A stretch of DNA of 64,000 nt from Cantharellus purpuraceus (GCA_025174535.1 JALBUN010000047.1:620001-684000); one strand, 5' to 3'. Shown: positions 33,684 to 46,500, numbered from the stretch's first letter. Numbers and translations are program-made. The notes: generated by a model from the letters alone, not told the origin.

Positions 33684-34752
33684 TTATACATTGCATTTCC
33701 TTTTTCCCTTCCCCTTATCTACCTCAGGCTCCATCTCCGACTCATCATCACTCTCTACATCTGACACCCAATCTTTTTCATCCCCCATGTCTGAATCCTC
33801 GTCCAAAGGGGCCATGAACTTCCGCAACTGACATAACTCGGCTGTCCGATGACCCTCCAGAACCTCCTTCTGTTTCATCGTCTTCACCAAGTCCACTAGC
33901 AACCCCTCCATCCGCTGGAGGTGCTCCGACTGAAGGTTAACCAGCCAGATAAGCTGGCCCATGGTACTACTGGGCACAGAGATGCACCCCGTACCTGCAC
34001 TGGTCGTTGCCCCTTCCAATCCAACACCACTACCCCCGGCTGCCACAGCACCTGTCTCCATCCGCCGCTTTTTGGTCAGACGACCTTCCAATTCTTTCTC
34101 TGCCCCTCCTTGTACCACCAGTCGGGGCTTGGCGCTCTGACTCCGGGGGTCGGACCTTCCATCGATCCTACACCCTCCTTTCCAACCCCAACAACGATCG
34201 CAGGACCGAAGGTGGCGAGTTGGGCCGGTAGGCCACATGCACTCCACGCCCGCATCACGACACAAGTTGCAAGTTACACCAGGCCTGCCAAATGGCTCTG
34301 TTGGAGCCAGAGCCTTGGGTGGTCCGCCCCTTCTCGCTGCAGCCTCCAAGTGTTCCCTCTCCTCCTCCTTGTCCTGCCGCCACCTTCTCCATCTCGCGCT
34401 TGCGAAGCTGGATCACCGACCTCACGACACGCAGCTCCTTCTTATGGGTCGCCAACACGCAACTCTCCACCTTGCACCATATGACCCTCCGATCCACCTC
34501 CCGCTTCTCCGTATCAGCACTCGGGTACGCCTTCAATGAAAAGACCGCAACATCGAGATTCTTCTTGGTGGTAGCGGCATAGAGCTCCGCTCTTTTGCAA
34601 GCCTCGACCACAGCTACCCAAGCCATCTCCTCATAGCAATTCAAAGTTGGATCCAGCTCCGCATCCGTCCCGACATCCACACCCGCCTCGGGCTCCACAT
34701 TTGTGTCGAGCTCCATATTGGCATCAGGATCCGCCTCCAAAGACATACTCAT
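33684..34752 (-). pseudogene. B3 antisense ORF, truncated and frameshifted
   Basis: Copy of the B antisense gene. Residues equivalent to the middle and C-terminus remain, including the Zn-cluster cysteines CNLCRDAGVEC and CDRCWGWKGGC near 34270-34190 and the acidic tail. A short deletion near 34375 shifts the frame. The N-terminal coiled coil is lost, because a deletion joins the ORF directly to the LTR interior near 34745. Confidence 0.8.
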
Positions 34753-35075
34753 GTAAGGCCATTGGCCTCAGAGACCCATCACCAGAGTAATTAATATTAG
34801 ATTTCAAATATGTATTTAAGCTGCCTGACTGGGGACTTCATTCCCCAGTTCAAATATTGAATCATGCCTAGTTCCTAAGTCTGATCCTAACTCTCTAAGT
34901 TGTACTCCGTCTCCAACATCTTGGACAACTGGTATTAGTGAGGGCGCAGCACATAAGCTGAAGCCAAGTCCGTTCTGACCCCCACGATGTACCCCAACTC
35001 CCTCCAACTCTGACCAAACTCTGACCCGACCTCTGACCCAATCTCTGACCCCCGATTTGGACCCAGTGCGTAACA
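34746..35075 (+). repeat. B3 3' LTR, truncated
   Basis: The last 330 bp of a B LTR, ending GTGCGTAACA. The first 190 bp are missing at the deletion that also removed the start of the antisense ORF. Confidence 0.85.
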
Positions 35076-35741
35076 ATCATTCAATTCTCCACATACTTAT
35101 ATAGGCTACTCTCTATCTGTTACAGTAGTTCATATATTGACTAAGATATGCCCCACCAACTTCTTGGTTGCTAGCTTCTTGACAAGTACTTTCTTGACGA
35201 GTCAAACTCTGGATCCTTGATCCAACTCCATACTCTGAACTCTGAAATATTGGACTGATGATCTGAGGGGGCGCAACACACAAGTTAAAGCCAAGTCCAC
35301 TCAATCCAACTTAATAGTTATTTGCCCCATTCTGTCTCCAGTTGAACTGGAACAGTAAAGTCTCCTTCCCTTCCTTACTAGCAACTGGACTCTGGTTACT
35401 CCATTGAACCTCTAGTTCCCCAGCCCTTAACACCATCCCTAGGTGGTGTTCAAAATAATGATGTAAAATAAATTTCAAATAAGAAAATAATAAAACGACT
35501 AACTGTAATATAATATAAATAAAAAATAGTTTTATTTATTTATCTCGCTTCTCTTTGCAGCGCTTATTTATTTTAATTTAATATAACTTAATAAATGAGT
35601 TTATACTCTAGAATAGAACGTATCTTATCTTTTAATAGCTACTATTTTATATAATTAGACTAATGTCTTTTATATTTGAGGACTTAATTTTTAAGCGTGA
35701 CGGTTTCCAAATGGAGTATAGATTTCATATGCATGGGGATC
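35076..35741. other. Debris: diverged LTR-like tail and AT-rich stretch
   Basis: No gene. From about 35230 to 35430 the order of short motifs resembles the second half of a B LTR (CTCTGAAATATTGGAC, GGGGGCGCAACACA, AAGCCAAGTCCACT), suggesting an older subfamily. From 35431 to 35695 the sequence is very AT-rich and begins with a small perfect hairpin, CACCATCCCTAGGTGGTG. From 35699 to 35741 there is a piece of B LTR. Confidence 0.45.
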
Positions 35742-36242
35742 TGTTACACACTAGGTCCGATTGGGGGTCGGAGATTGGGTCGGAGGTTGGGTCGGAGTCG
35801 GAGTACATCGTGGGGGTCGGAACAGACTTGGCTTCAGCTTATGTGCTGCACCCTCACTAATACCGGTGTCTGAGATTTCGGAGACGGAGTATGACTTAGA
35901 GAGTTAGGATCGGACTTAGGAACTAGGTGTGATTTGATATTTGAACTGGGGAATGAAGTCCCCAGTCGGGCAACTTAAATACATATTTTGAAATCTAATA
36001 ATAATTACTCCGGGGATGGGTCTCCGAGGCCGATGGCCTTACATGAGTATGTCCGAGTCCAACGGGGACAGATGTCCAGGTTCCTATGGTGATGCTGATG
36101 CATCAATTGGAACCGGAGACGGATGGGTGGAATCGGCAGTGACATGGAGACGGCAGTTTCCAAATGGAGTATAGATTTCATATGCGCGGGGATCTGAGTG
36201 GATCGGATGGGGATCTGGACATTAATGAATATAGTCATAACA
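35742..36242 (-). repeat. Family B LTR (3' LTR of a truncated B)
   Basis: 501 bp on the minus strand, followed by the B 3' internal end and the start of the antisense ORF. It sits inside a fragment of another B LTR. Confidence 0.87.
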
Positions 36243-36386
36243 GTATCTCCCCATTTAAGGCCAAGCCCCTGAGGCCTCATGTCCATGGATTGAATAGGTG
36301 AGACAGTTGGGTGCAGTCAGAGTTATACTGGGGGTCTGGAGACATATAAAAGGAGGGGCATGATTGAGGTCTTATCCTCAACAATG

Positions 36387-36935
36387 TCAAATCCTTTGGC
36401 AGGCATAAGCGTGGCCGAGCTTGAGCAGTTGCTCTTGGCCTGACGGAAGGAAGAGGAAGAGGAGTGGAAACGGAATGAGGAGGAGGAAGCAGAACGGAGA
36501 CGGAAGGAGGAGGAGGAGGCAGAACGAAGACGGAAGGAGGAGGAAGAGGTGGAACGGAGACGGAAGGAGGAGGAGGTGGTGGAACGGAGATGGAAGGAGG
36601 AGGAGGCAGAATGGAGATGCAAGGAGGAGGAGGAGCAGAGGCGGAAAGAGGCGGTGGAGACAGAACAGAGAAGGAAAGAGGAGGAAGCAAAGGCCGAGAG
36701 AGCCCGCAGGGTCAAGGAACTTGCAGCCACAATGGAGGCCATGAGACTGAAGGAAGTGGAGGAGCAGGCGCACGAGCTAGAAGCTGCCATGGAGGTGGAG
36801 GAGGAGGTGACCGGGGCAGGGGTGACCAGTCCAGGAGACCCGAGTGTGCCAATACGGACAGGGACCCCTGAAGTCACCATCATCTCCATTACACGGATGG
36901 AGACAACTTGTCCGAAAACTGTCACTGCAAGTCTG
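36387..36935 (+). pseudogene. B antisense ORF, N-terminal third
   Basis: Begins with ATGTCAAATCC about 36 bp after a TATAAAAG box at 36345-36352. It encodes the Glu/Lys/Arg coiled coil and the VKELAATMEAMRLKEVEEQ segment. A TGA near 36441 breaks the first part, where B6 has CGA. It is cut off at the C6 junction. Confidence 0.78.
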
Positions 36936-36948
36936 ATGGGGATGGATG

Positions 36949-37103
36949 TGTTTTGGAACCCGCAAAATTATGGTGTTAGGGCAAACTCTAAATCACCACA
37001 ATTCCGTGAATGAACAGCTGAGAAGAATATCAAATCCTACTGCAGCACAACTCCAGAAACAATTTAACGTTTGTACTTTGGTTACAATCCGTTGTAATGG
37101 TCA
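36949..37103 (-). mobile_element. C6: fragment of a C element
   Basis: The first 155 bp on the plus strand of a C copy, cut by A2 at GGTCA. The rest of the copy is not on the other side of A2, where B4 begins. Its missing part is predicted to lie left of the window, beside the 5' LTR of A1. Confidence 0.8.
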
Positions 37104-37463
37104 TGTGAGGGCGACGCTGATGACGAGGCCACAACAACAAGATACTCAATAAGTGAGAGCCGATAAGAAATAATGCCAGCTGGTACAGCGGATATCCTCA
37201 GTCTATACAGCTGTTTCTGATAAATACATGGGACTTACCTGGTACAGCGGATATCCTCAGAGATCAAGCTGAGGGGATCACACTGCACCAAGGCGAGTCT
37301 TTATACTAAATGATGGAGACGGATAGGAGAACCAAGATAGGGGAGGAAAGATAGGGAAGTGATAGGGGCAATGAAATAGGGAGGCGCACCCTGACAGGCT
37401 GCGCTGATAGGGGTGTCAAGAGAAAATACTAAAAATAGAATATGACTTATTTGAACCCTGACA
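37104..37463 (-). repeat. A2 3' LTR
   Basis: 360 bp, reverse complement of the A1 LTR with few differences. The polypurine tract complement follows at 37464-37476. Confidence 0.94.
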
Positions 37464-37516
37464 TCACCTCCCTCTTAATGCATGTCGTCTCGATATGCAC
37501 TATTGTCCCATCCATC

Positions 37517-37954
37517 TCAAGAGAGACACACCCTGAAGCACTCTGCAAGGTCCCTTCTCACTCTCTGCCAAAGTAGAGCCCATGACGAGTGTTGATGGTG
37601 ACTCTTCTCTGCCTTGGGGTAAAGTGGGATGGTGAACTCTCCAGTGGATATGGGATTGTTCGTGCTGAAAACTGCCCCAAGTATCATCTCCCCTCCCTCA
37701 TAGGTGACTTTACCAGCGAGCCCTTGGAAGGCATATGGTATGTCATAGTTGCCGATGAATAGAGGGTCCCCGATGTAGTATGTCTGGCGTCTGGATGGAT
37801 TACGATGCCAGAAGGGGAAATGAACTTGTGGAGGTGGAGATGGGAGGTTATAATCCTCTACAGCACGTGCAGTATCCCTTGAGTCAACTGACCAAGTGAT
37901 TGAGGGGTAGGAACGGAGTGAGCGTAGAGGGGTGGATTCAGACTGGTAAGGCAT
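37517..37954 (-). CDS. A2 extra ORF (ORF3), 145 aa
   Basis: Full length and open, almost identical to A1 ORF3, with the same ATG context and the same TATA box (minus strand, about 38019) upstream. It is in sense orientation relative to gag-pol. No known domain. Its survival beside a pol that has a frameshift is compatible with either recent insertion or selection; the two cannot be separated from one pair of copies. Confidence 0.72.
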   Translation of the reverse strand: MPYQSESTPLRSLRSYPSITWSVDSRDTARAVEDYNLPSPPPQVHFPFWHRNPSRRQTYYIGDPLFIGNYDIPYAFQGLAGKVTYEGGEMILGAVFSTNNPISTGEFTIPLYPKAEKSHHQHSSWALLWQRVRRDLAECFRVCLS

Positions 37955-38060
37955 GGTGGGTTGGGTAGTGATCGATGATGGTTTTACTGAGGAAGGGGAA
38001 GTGGATTCACTGGCTTATATACAGTTAGTGGAATTTCGGCATGGATGAATTTGGTGGGCG

Positions 38061-41000
38061 CTAAGCTTCACTGTGCCTATTCTGCGGCTCTGAAATGTGT
38101 CCAATACCACGTGTTGGGTTCCTGCCAGCTGTCCAATCAAAGAGGACCTGTTTGGGAGGTTCTGTGAAGTTCTCAAAGCGTCTGAAGGGAAGAGCCGCAT
38201 AGGTGGCTGCTGAAATACGCCTTGGGGCTTCAGGATTTTCCTGATGGAAGTCTGCAATGCGCCTTCTAGCCCCACTGGCATCCTTAGCTGGGATCCAGAG
38301 GTCGTCAGCAGCTCCATAGCCCTTCCAACGCACCAGGTATTCCAGTCTTCCTCGGAAAACTCTGCTGTCAAGGATCTTCTCAACTTCGTATTCCTGTACT
38401 CCATCTCGAATGACTGGAGGTGGTGGAGGAGATGACTGGCGTTCAGGGATGGGATCCTTTTCATAAGGACGGAGTAAGACAACAGAGAACACTGGATGAG
38501 TGCGGCCAAAGATTTGGGGAAGTCGTAGGCCATAGGCATTTCGTGAGACCACTTTATTAATCACATACGGTCCTAACCATTTGTGATCAAGTTTCTTGGT
38601 TGGACGGGTGGTGGTGATATTTTGTGCATTGAGCCAGACCTTGTCACCAAGTTTGTATACTGGGGCTGCTTGCCGATGGGCATCATAGAATCGTGCCATA
38701 TCATCTGCTGCCTTTTCCAGGGCGGAGCGAGCCTCAGTGGTGGCTGTCTCCATACGCTCAGTGAATTCTTCCAGTGCTTCAAGTCGTGTCTCTCGGATTG
38801 GCTCTAACCCAAGCCTTGGGTGTTGGCCTGTATCAAGCATGAAGGGGGTTGATTGCGTGGAGGAGTGGATGCGGTTGTTGTATGTGAATTCGGCAAGAGG
38901 AACCCACTCAATCCAGTCATCCTGGCGCTGATTGACGAAAAGCCTCAAGTATTGTTCAATTTCTTGATTGACCCTTTCCGTCTGACCATCGGTTTGTGGA
39001 TGATATGCTGTGGATGCTGCAACCTTGATCCCCAAAAGCTTATTGAGCTCGCGCATAAATTGAGAGACAAACTGGGTGCCACGGTCACTGATGATCTCCT
39101 CAGGAAGGCCGTGGTGTTTCCACACATGGTCTCGGAAAAGTCGTGCAACTCCTATGGAGTTGATGTCAGAGGTGGTAGGGATAACATGTGCTCGTTTGGA
39201 AAGACGGTCCACAATGACAAGGAGTGCATCATAGCCATGGCTGATGGGTAGTTCTACAATAAGGTCAACAGATATCACTTGCCACCTCCGATCTGGGACA
39301 CGATTAGGCAGGAGTTTACCCATAGGAGGAGCAGGGAAAGTTTTTGTCCGATTGCAGAGGTCACATCCCTTGACGTATTTGGCAATGTATCGTCCAAATC
39401 CAGGCCACCAGTAGCTGCGGGATACAAGTTCTGTTGTTCTCCAGCGACCAGGGTGACCTGTAATGTGAGTATCGTGGTGTGCCCTTACAATGTCATGGCG
39501 CAATTTTGGGTCAAGAGGGACATATACCTTGCCACGATAGAGGACGAGTCCATTCTCCTCGGTCCATTCCTGTCCTCGTAAATTCCGAGAGGGGCCAAGT
39601 TCCTTAAGAGCCTTTACAACCTTTTCATCTCTGTTGGTGCAGTTCCGCACACGTTCCAGGAATATGTCTCCTTCTCCTGTGATCATTTGAGCTTCTGGCC
39701 CTGGATAGGTGGATGTCGCATCGATGTGGAACAGCTCAGGGCCAAGAAGAATCTGGTTCTGGTTATCTTCCTCCCCCCACTTATGATCTACACGTCGTGA
39801 GAGGGCATCAGGTTTGGCTGAATGTCGTCCAGGACGGTGGATCAGTTCAAAGTCAAAACGAGAAAGGTATAGTGACCAGCGAGCTTGTCGACGATTGAGA
39901 TTTTGAGCTGTACAGAAATATGTGAGGTTTTGATGGTCGTTAAGGATTTCAATCTTGTATTTGGTCCCTTCCAAGATGTGGCGCCATTCTTCTAGTCCAC
40001 GGATGACTGAGAGCAATTCCTTATCATGGATGGCATAGTTGCGCTCTGCATCTGAAAGGCTCTTGGATACAAAACCTACCGGCCTCCATTTCTCATCGTC
40101 ACAGAGTTGAGATAGAACAGCACCTGTTGCATATGCTGAAGCATCTGTCTCTAGTCGAAAATGCTTGGTTTGATCTGGGAGGACAAGGATTGGAGTTGAC
40201 GTGACAAGCTGCTTGAGTTTATCAAAGGCTTCTTGTTCTGGGCCATCAGGTATCCAAGACCACTGTGTATCTGCCTTTGTTAACCGATTCAGAGGCTTTG
40301 CGATATGTGAGAAGTCCTCAATGAAGCGACGATAGAAATTGATGAAACCCAGGAAGGATTTGACTTCTGTCACATTGTGCGGTGTGGGCCAGTCCCTGAC
40401 TCCAGCCACCTTAACTGGGTCCATAGCTACCTGTCCCTGTGAGAGAATCAATCCAAGATAATCTACCTTCTGTTGCGAAAAGGCATTTCTCTGGTTTGAG
40501 GTACAGGTGGTTGGCCCGAAGAATTTCAAGGACAGATTGCACGATCGTGTGGTGTTGTTCTAGGGATTCAGTGAAAATGAGGATGTCGTCCATGAACACT
40601 ACCATAGTGCCATCGTCAATGAGCTCCTTGAAAATGCCATTCATCATCGTCTGAAAGGTTGCTGGGCTGTTTGTGAGACCAAAGAACATGACCAGGGGTT
40701 CAAATAGACCACGATTGGTTCGAAAGGCTGCCTTCCACTCATCGCCCTCTTTAATACGCACATTGTTATATCCCCATCGGATGTCAAGCTTGGTAAAGTA
40801 CTTGGCATTGGCTGCGGCAATTTTATTCATGATGTCTGGTACCAGGGGTAGTGGGTAGGCGTTCTTGATTGTGATATCATTCAGCTTGCGGTAGTCTTGC
40901 ACAAAACGAAGATTACCGTCCTTCTTCTTCACAAAAAAGACAGGGGATGCCATGGGTGACTTGGAAGGACGTATACGATGATTCCGTAGGTTCTCCTCAA

Positions 41001-41958
41001 GGAATGAGTCCAACTCCTTCTGCTCATTTGGGGACATTGGATAGACCTTTGTGCTGAAGGGTTGTGCTCCTGGAGTGAGTTCAATAGCGTGGTCCCACAG
41101 TTTTCGAGGTGGAAGTTGGTCAAAGGACTCCTTTGCAAAAACATCCTTAAATCCCCAGTACGCCTTTGGGACAATCTCCTCAAAGGTTTTGACTGGAGTG
41201 GATTCTGCAGCCTTCTGTGCGAGCTGTTGAGAAACTGTTGAACCAGCATAGATATTCTCCAAGTCTTCTTCTACAAAGATAACAAATGTTCGGTCTCCCT
41301 CGTATTGGGGTTGCCCGTGTGAGTTCTTGCCATTTGAAGGAGTTGTACCAAGCGAATGCTCTTTGTGTTCTGGTACTTCTCCACATGAATCAGGGCAGCG
41401 AGTCATCTGTACCTTTCCTGTACGCCAGTCTACCTCTGGGTTGTGCTTCACAAGCCAGGTGTGCCCAACAATTATGCCAAAGGTTCCCAGGCTTGTGACT
41501 GAAAATGTGGCACGTTCAGTATGGGTCCCATATGTGCAGATGAGATCGACTTCTTCCTTGATTGAACCTGCTTCATTTGGGGTCCCATCAATGTTATAAA
41601 CAGGTATGGCACGTGGTAGAGGGCGTGTTCGAAGTTTCTCTGCTTTGACATATTCTGCATCAATGAACATTCCTGTAGCACCACTATCGAGGAGTGCATC
41701 CACAGCTAGAGGGTATCCAGTGTCTACCGAGTGGATTTTCATGGGAATTCTTGTACATTGACGGATGTCTGCAGATCGAAGGTAGAGACGAGGAGGGTCA
41801 TCATGTTTAGCTGAAAGTTGAGAAGGGTTTTCAGGCATGGCTGTTTTGGTTTCAGTCTGATGGACAAGGGAGTGTGCGTGTAACATATTGCTTGTGAGCC
41901 CTACAGTACATGATTCAAGAACTGAAAACCGGTTTGTCAGGCAGGGCATGCTCTTCAC
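38061..41958 (-). pseudogene. A2 pol: protease to chromodomain, one frameshift
   Basis: Protease LLDSGATGMFIDAEY near 41695; RT with [28 protein letters not shown] and VVFMDDILIF near 40590; RNase H ETDASAYA and HDKELL; zinc domain HITGHPG to GCDLC near 39430-39360; integrase [16 protein letters not shown] and DGQTERVNQEIEQ; chromodomain [16 protein letters not shown] near 38330. A 2-bp loss near 40478 (A1 keeps the bases) splits pol into 515 and 822 codons. Otherwise it is open. The pol frame starts within the gag stop, one register back, which suggests frameshifting or reinitiation for Pol expression. The protein would copy and integrate the element, with the chromodomain steering it to marked chromatin. 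Confidence 0.92.
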
Positions 41959-43097
41959 TGCTGACTGGCCTGAAAATCCTGCTTCTCCTCTTGCTTTGGA
42001 ATTACTGCCTTCTGCGCTTCTTCCTTGGCCTTCAGTGCAGCTGCTACTGACTCTGATATCATGCCTGCAATTGCTGTTTGTGTGAGATCAGCTCGGATAC
42101 GTTCCTTGCATGGTTCAGGGCATGCTGGGGATATATGGCCACGCTTTCCACAGTTATAGCACGTCCGAGTCTCAATGCGATGGCGGTTGGAGTCAATATC
42201 CATAGGTGCAGCACCATTAGAGGTTGCCAAGGTAGTTGGTACAGAGATGACCGGAGTGCTGTGAGGGCGGGATGGGGTAGAGCGGGCAGGAGTGAGGGAA
42301 GTCTGAGCACGTCTCACTTCTAGAAGACGACGGTGGTTGCGGTCAATTTGACAGGCCGCTTCCTTCCATGCCTTGAGATCGGATGGGAGGGATGGCTGTG
42401 CATGGATCTTGTCAAGAATCATTGCAGGGAGCCCTCAGGCATAGGCATCTTCCAGTGCTGCATCATTAAACCCAGTCCTTCCTGCTAGTATCTCAAACTG
42501 TGCCGTGTATTCATCCGCTGACATGCCAGGTGTCATCCTAAGATCGTGTAGCTTTGTTCGTGCTGTTCGAGAGCGGTCAGGGTCCCCAAAAGCGTTCTCC
42601 ACTTGCTTAATGAATTCCTCCAAGGTGGAGAGCGGTGAGGTCCTGTCAATGACTGCCTGTGTCTCATTGTGCACCCATACTTCAGCAGAACCTCCTGTCA
42701 TAAAAGAGAGGGCATAGAGGATCTTGGTCCGCTCATCTGGGAAAGATGTAGGCTGGACTGCAATGGCAAGCCTGATAGAGCAAATGAAACCTTCCGTCTC
42801 TGCACGATCTCCATTGAATTTGGCTGGTTCAGCTGCCCTTATTGGGCGAACGGATGACGATGTAGGAGAAGGTGTGGGAAATGAGGTGGTCTGAGAGATG
42901 GTCTGTGCTGCAGCGATGGCGGCAGCAGTGGCAGCATCTGCTAGGTTGTTCTGGACATTGGCGAACTGGCTTTGGAGGTGCTGGTTCTGGAGTTGCAGCT
43001 GCTGGAGCTGCTGCGCCTGGGTGTTGAACAATGCTCGCAGAAAGCCACCACTTTCACCTAGAGTGTCCCAATAGGCTTCAGGGAGCTGATCGGTCAT
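41955..43097 (-). pseudogene. A2 gag, one TGA
   Basis: Starts MTDQLPEAYWDTLGESGG. It has a Gln-rich coiled N-terminal part, a capsid-like region (FICSIRLAIAVQPTSFPDE) and a CCHC knuckle CYNCGKRGHISPAC near 42165. About 380 codons, interrupted only by a TGA at about 42435, where A3 reads CAA. It ends QASQQ just where pol begins. Confidence 0.88.
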
Positions 43098-43165
43098 GGT
43101 ATCGGTGAAGTAGTTAATAGGGAAAGTGTTATGAGGTGTGGGGTCGTCTTATGAGCTTGATCTTC

Positions 43166-43527
43166 TGTGAGGGCGATGCTGATGACGAGGCCACAACAAC
43201 AAGATACTCAATAAGTGAGAGCCGATAAGAAATAATGCCAGCTGGTACAGCAGATATCCTCAGTCTATACAGCTGTTTCTGATAAATACATGGGACTTAC
43301 CTGGTACAGCGGATATCCTCAGAGATCAAGCTGAGGGGATCACACTGCACCAAGGCGAGTCTTTATACTAAATGATGGAGATGGATAGGAGAACCAAGAT
43401 AGGGGAGGAAAGATAGGGGAAGTGATAGGGGCAATGAAATAGGGGAGACGCACCCTGACAGGCTGCGCTGATAGGGGTGTCAAGAGAAAATACTAAAAAT
43501 AGAATATGACTTATTTGAACCCTGACA
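43166..43527 (-). repeat. A2 5' LTR
   Basis: 362 bp, partner of 37104-37463. The next bases, GCTGG (43528-43532), begin the B4 sequence. Confidence 0.94.
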
Positions 43528-43532
43528 GCTGG

Positions 43533-46500
43533 ACGGTTCTCACACATTCCAGGTCCACCTCTCCGATCCGATATTCCTCGCTGCTCGTTCCGCCCAATCC
43601 ACTCCACTGGACCTCTCTATGGTTCCCAAGGAGTATCATGAGTTTGCCGACGTGTTCAGCAAGTCTAAAGCCAACTCCCTAGCGGAACACCGACCATATG
43701 ATCTCAAGATCAAACTGGATGACAACTCCACCCCTCCACTTGGCCCTATCTACTCGCTATCACAAAAAGAGCTACTGGCTCTCCGAACATTCACAGACAA
43801 GAACTTGGCCACGGGCTTCATCCGCCCATCCCTATCTCCTCATGGAGCTCCGGTCCTATTTGTCCGCAAAAAAGATGGATCACTCCGTCTATGTGTTGAC
43901 TTCCGTGGACTCAACAAAATCACCAAGAAAGACTGATACCCAATACCCCACACCACGGACCTACTCGAGAGTCCTCGAAAGGCTAAGATCTATTCCAAAA
44001 TAGATCTCTGACATGCCTACCATCTAGTCCATATCCAAGAAGGCGATGAATGGAAAACGACCTTCCGCACACAATATGGATCTTTCAAGTGGTGCGTCAT
44101 GCCCTTTGGACTAACCAATGCTCCGGCCGCCTTCCAGAGGTTCATGAATGATACCTTCGCTGACCTCCTTGATGTGACCATCCTCATTTACTTAGACGAC
44201 ATTCTGGTATATTCGGACAATGAAGAAGAACATTGGACACATGTCCAAGAGGTACTCCGACGTCTCCAAAAACATGGCCTCTTCGCCCACGCTGACAAAT
44301 GCGAATTCCACTCCAACTTGGTCAAATACCTAGGCTATATCCTCTCCCCGGCAGGATTGACAATGTCCGATGACAAAATCAAAGCCATACAGGAATGGCC
44401 AGAACCCTGGAAAGTCAAGGACGTACAGTCCTTCCTAGGGTTTGCCAACTTCTACCACCACTTTATTCACAGCTACTCCGATATCACTGTTCCGCTCACC
44501 CGACTCACTAGGAAGGGTATCCAATGGAATTTCACTGATGAATGTAGACAGAGCTTTGAGACCTTGAAAAAGGCCTTTACTTCTGCTCCAATACTGACTC
44601 ATTGGGTCCCAGATGTTCCCATCCTATTAGAGACCGATGCCTCCGACTATGCACTTGCCACGATCCTGTCCATCATCTCTCCGGACGACGGACAAGTCCA
44701 CCCGATCGCTTTTCACTTGTGCACATTTATGCCCCCTGAACTGAACTATGACGTCCATGACAAAGAGCTCCTTGCCATATATGAAGCCTTCCAGATATGG
44801 AGACACTACCTTGAGGGTCCCTCCAATCCGGTGGATGTCATAACTGACCACAAGAACTTGGAATACTTCTCCACAACGAAACTGCTCACCTGGAGACAGG
44901 TCCGATGGTCCAAATACCTATCTCAGTTCAATCTCATTATCCGTTTCCGTCCAGGTCGACTCAGAGCAAAGCCCGATGCTTTAACTAGACGCTGGGACGT
45001 CTACCCTAAAGAGGGGAATAGCGACTATGCCACTGTAAACCCACACAACTTTTGTCCTGTGTTCACTAACAAGCAGCTGGCATCATCCCTACGAGCATCC
45101 ACCCTCATGACTCCCACCCTCCGAGCTGTCACCATTATGGACATCGACCAACTCCACTCCAACATCCGCTCATCACTCCGATCTGATCCTGTTGCGGTTA
45201 AACACTTGGACAACCCTTCCAATCTGAAATGGTCACTTGACCCCAAAGGGCACCTCCGACACAACAACTGGATATACATCCCTGACGCCAACGGCCTCCG
45301 ACTCTGAGTTTTGCAGTATTATCATCACCCGATCTCCGGCCACTTCGGGCAAAATCGCACACAAGGATTAATCCGATGAGACTATGTATGGCCAAAAATG
45401 CGGGAATACATTCAACACTACTGTAACTCCTGCACCACATGTATGTGCTCAAAATTGCAAAGGCACAAACCCTACAGAACGCTTAAGCAACTTCCAATCC
45501 TGGAGCAACCATGGAACTCCATCTCCATGGATTTCATAGAGAAGCTCCCCCCATCGCTCGGATATGACACCATACTCGTGATTGTCGACAGGTTCACCAA
45601 ACAGTCCCTATTCATTCTGACGCATGACACCATCACCTCCACCTCACTAGCTAAATTGTTCGTTCTCCACGTATTCTCTAAACACAGAGTCCCATTGCAT
45701 GTCATGTCTGATCGGGGCTTGGAGTTCGTGTCCTCCTTCTTCCGCACATTAGGAAAGGCTCTTGACATGAAGCTCCATTTCACCTCCGGATACCATCCTG
45801 AAGGAGACGGACAAATGGAACGAATGAATCAGTCACTGGAACAATATCTCCGAATCTATTGTAACTATCAACAAGACAACTGGGCTGATCTACTTCCGAA
45901 CGCAGAGTTTGCCTACAACAACGCTCCGAACGCGACTACCGGCATCTCTCCGTTCTTTGCTAATAAAGGCTACCATCCAAACATCTCCGTCCACCCCGAA
46001 AAAGAACTTGCCTCCACCAAAGCCCGCCAATTCATAACCGACCTCGATCAACTACACCAACATCTCCGAGAGACCATCTCTGATGCTCAGAAACAATATC
46101 AAGTCTCCGCAGACCAACACTGCATTCTGGCTCCGGACCTGCAAATCAGAGACAAAGTATTCGTTAAGGCTGAACACTTCTGGACCACCTGTCCATCAAA
46201 GAAACTCTCTGAGAAATACTTAGACGCTTGTTCAGAAATACAACAAATACGTATATACAACCTATTTTCCTCAAATTTTATACAATACACTTCAATTCAA
46301 ACTTATTTTCATATTTCAACATGATTCTCAAATTTTACACAATATACTAGATTAAAACATATTGTGATATTTTGGCATAATTCTCAAAAATAATTCTTTT
46401 TTTCCTGATTTAGTGGTGGCAACTCTCTTGAGGGAACATCCAAATATCATTGATTCTTTCTTATACAATACTTGTAACATAATTTGAACTATCTTTAATC

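Larger units (their letters stand above)
28561..35075 (+). mobile_element. B3: near-complete family B chromovirus
   Basis: Reads LTR, gag, protease, RT, integrase, chromodomain, antisense ORF and a truncated 3' LTR. Deletions remove about 370 bp at the RT/RNase H boundary and the N-terminal part of the antisense ORF plus the first part of the 3' LTR. It is not autonomous. Confidence 0.92.
37104..43527 (-). mobile_element. A2: full-length family A chromovirus
   Basis: 6424 bp with two LTRs, gag, pol and the extra ORF, nearly identical to A1 where both exist. The flanks disagree: GGTCA at left and GCTGG at right. GCTGG is the complement of the CCAGC next to A1's 3' LTR, so A1 and A2 seem to have exchanged flanks. 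Confidence 0.95.

Noticed and set aside
36421..36744. Long Arg/Gly-rich or Ser-rich ORFs opposite or beside the coiled-coil repeats
   Set aside because: Purine-rich repeat DNA gives open frames in several registers; only the Glu/Lys frame continues into conserved non-repetitive protein.
16740..43527. A2 and A3 as two parts of one larger element
   Set aside because: Each has two LTRs of its own; A3 has its own matching CATTA duplication.
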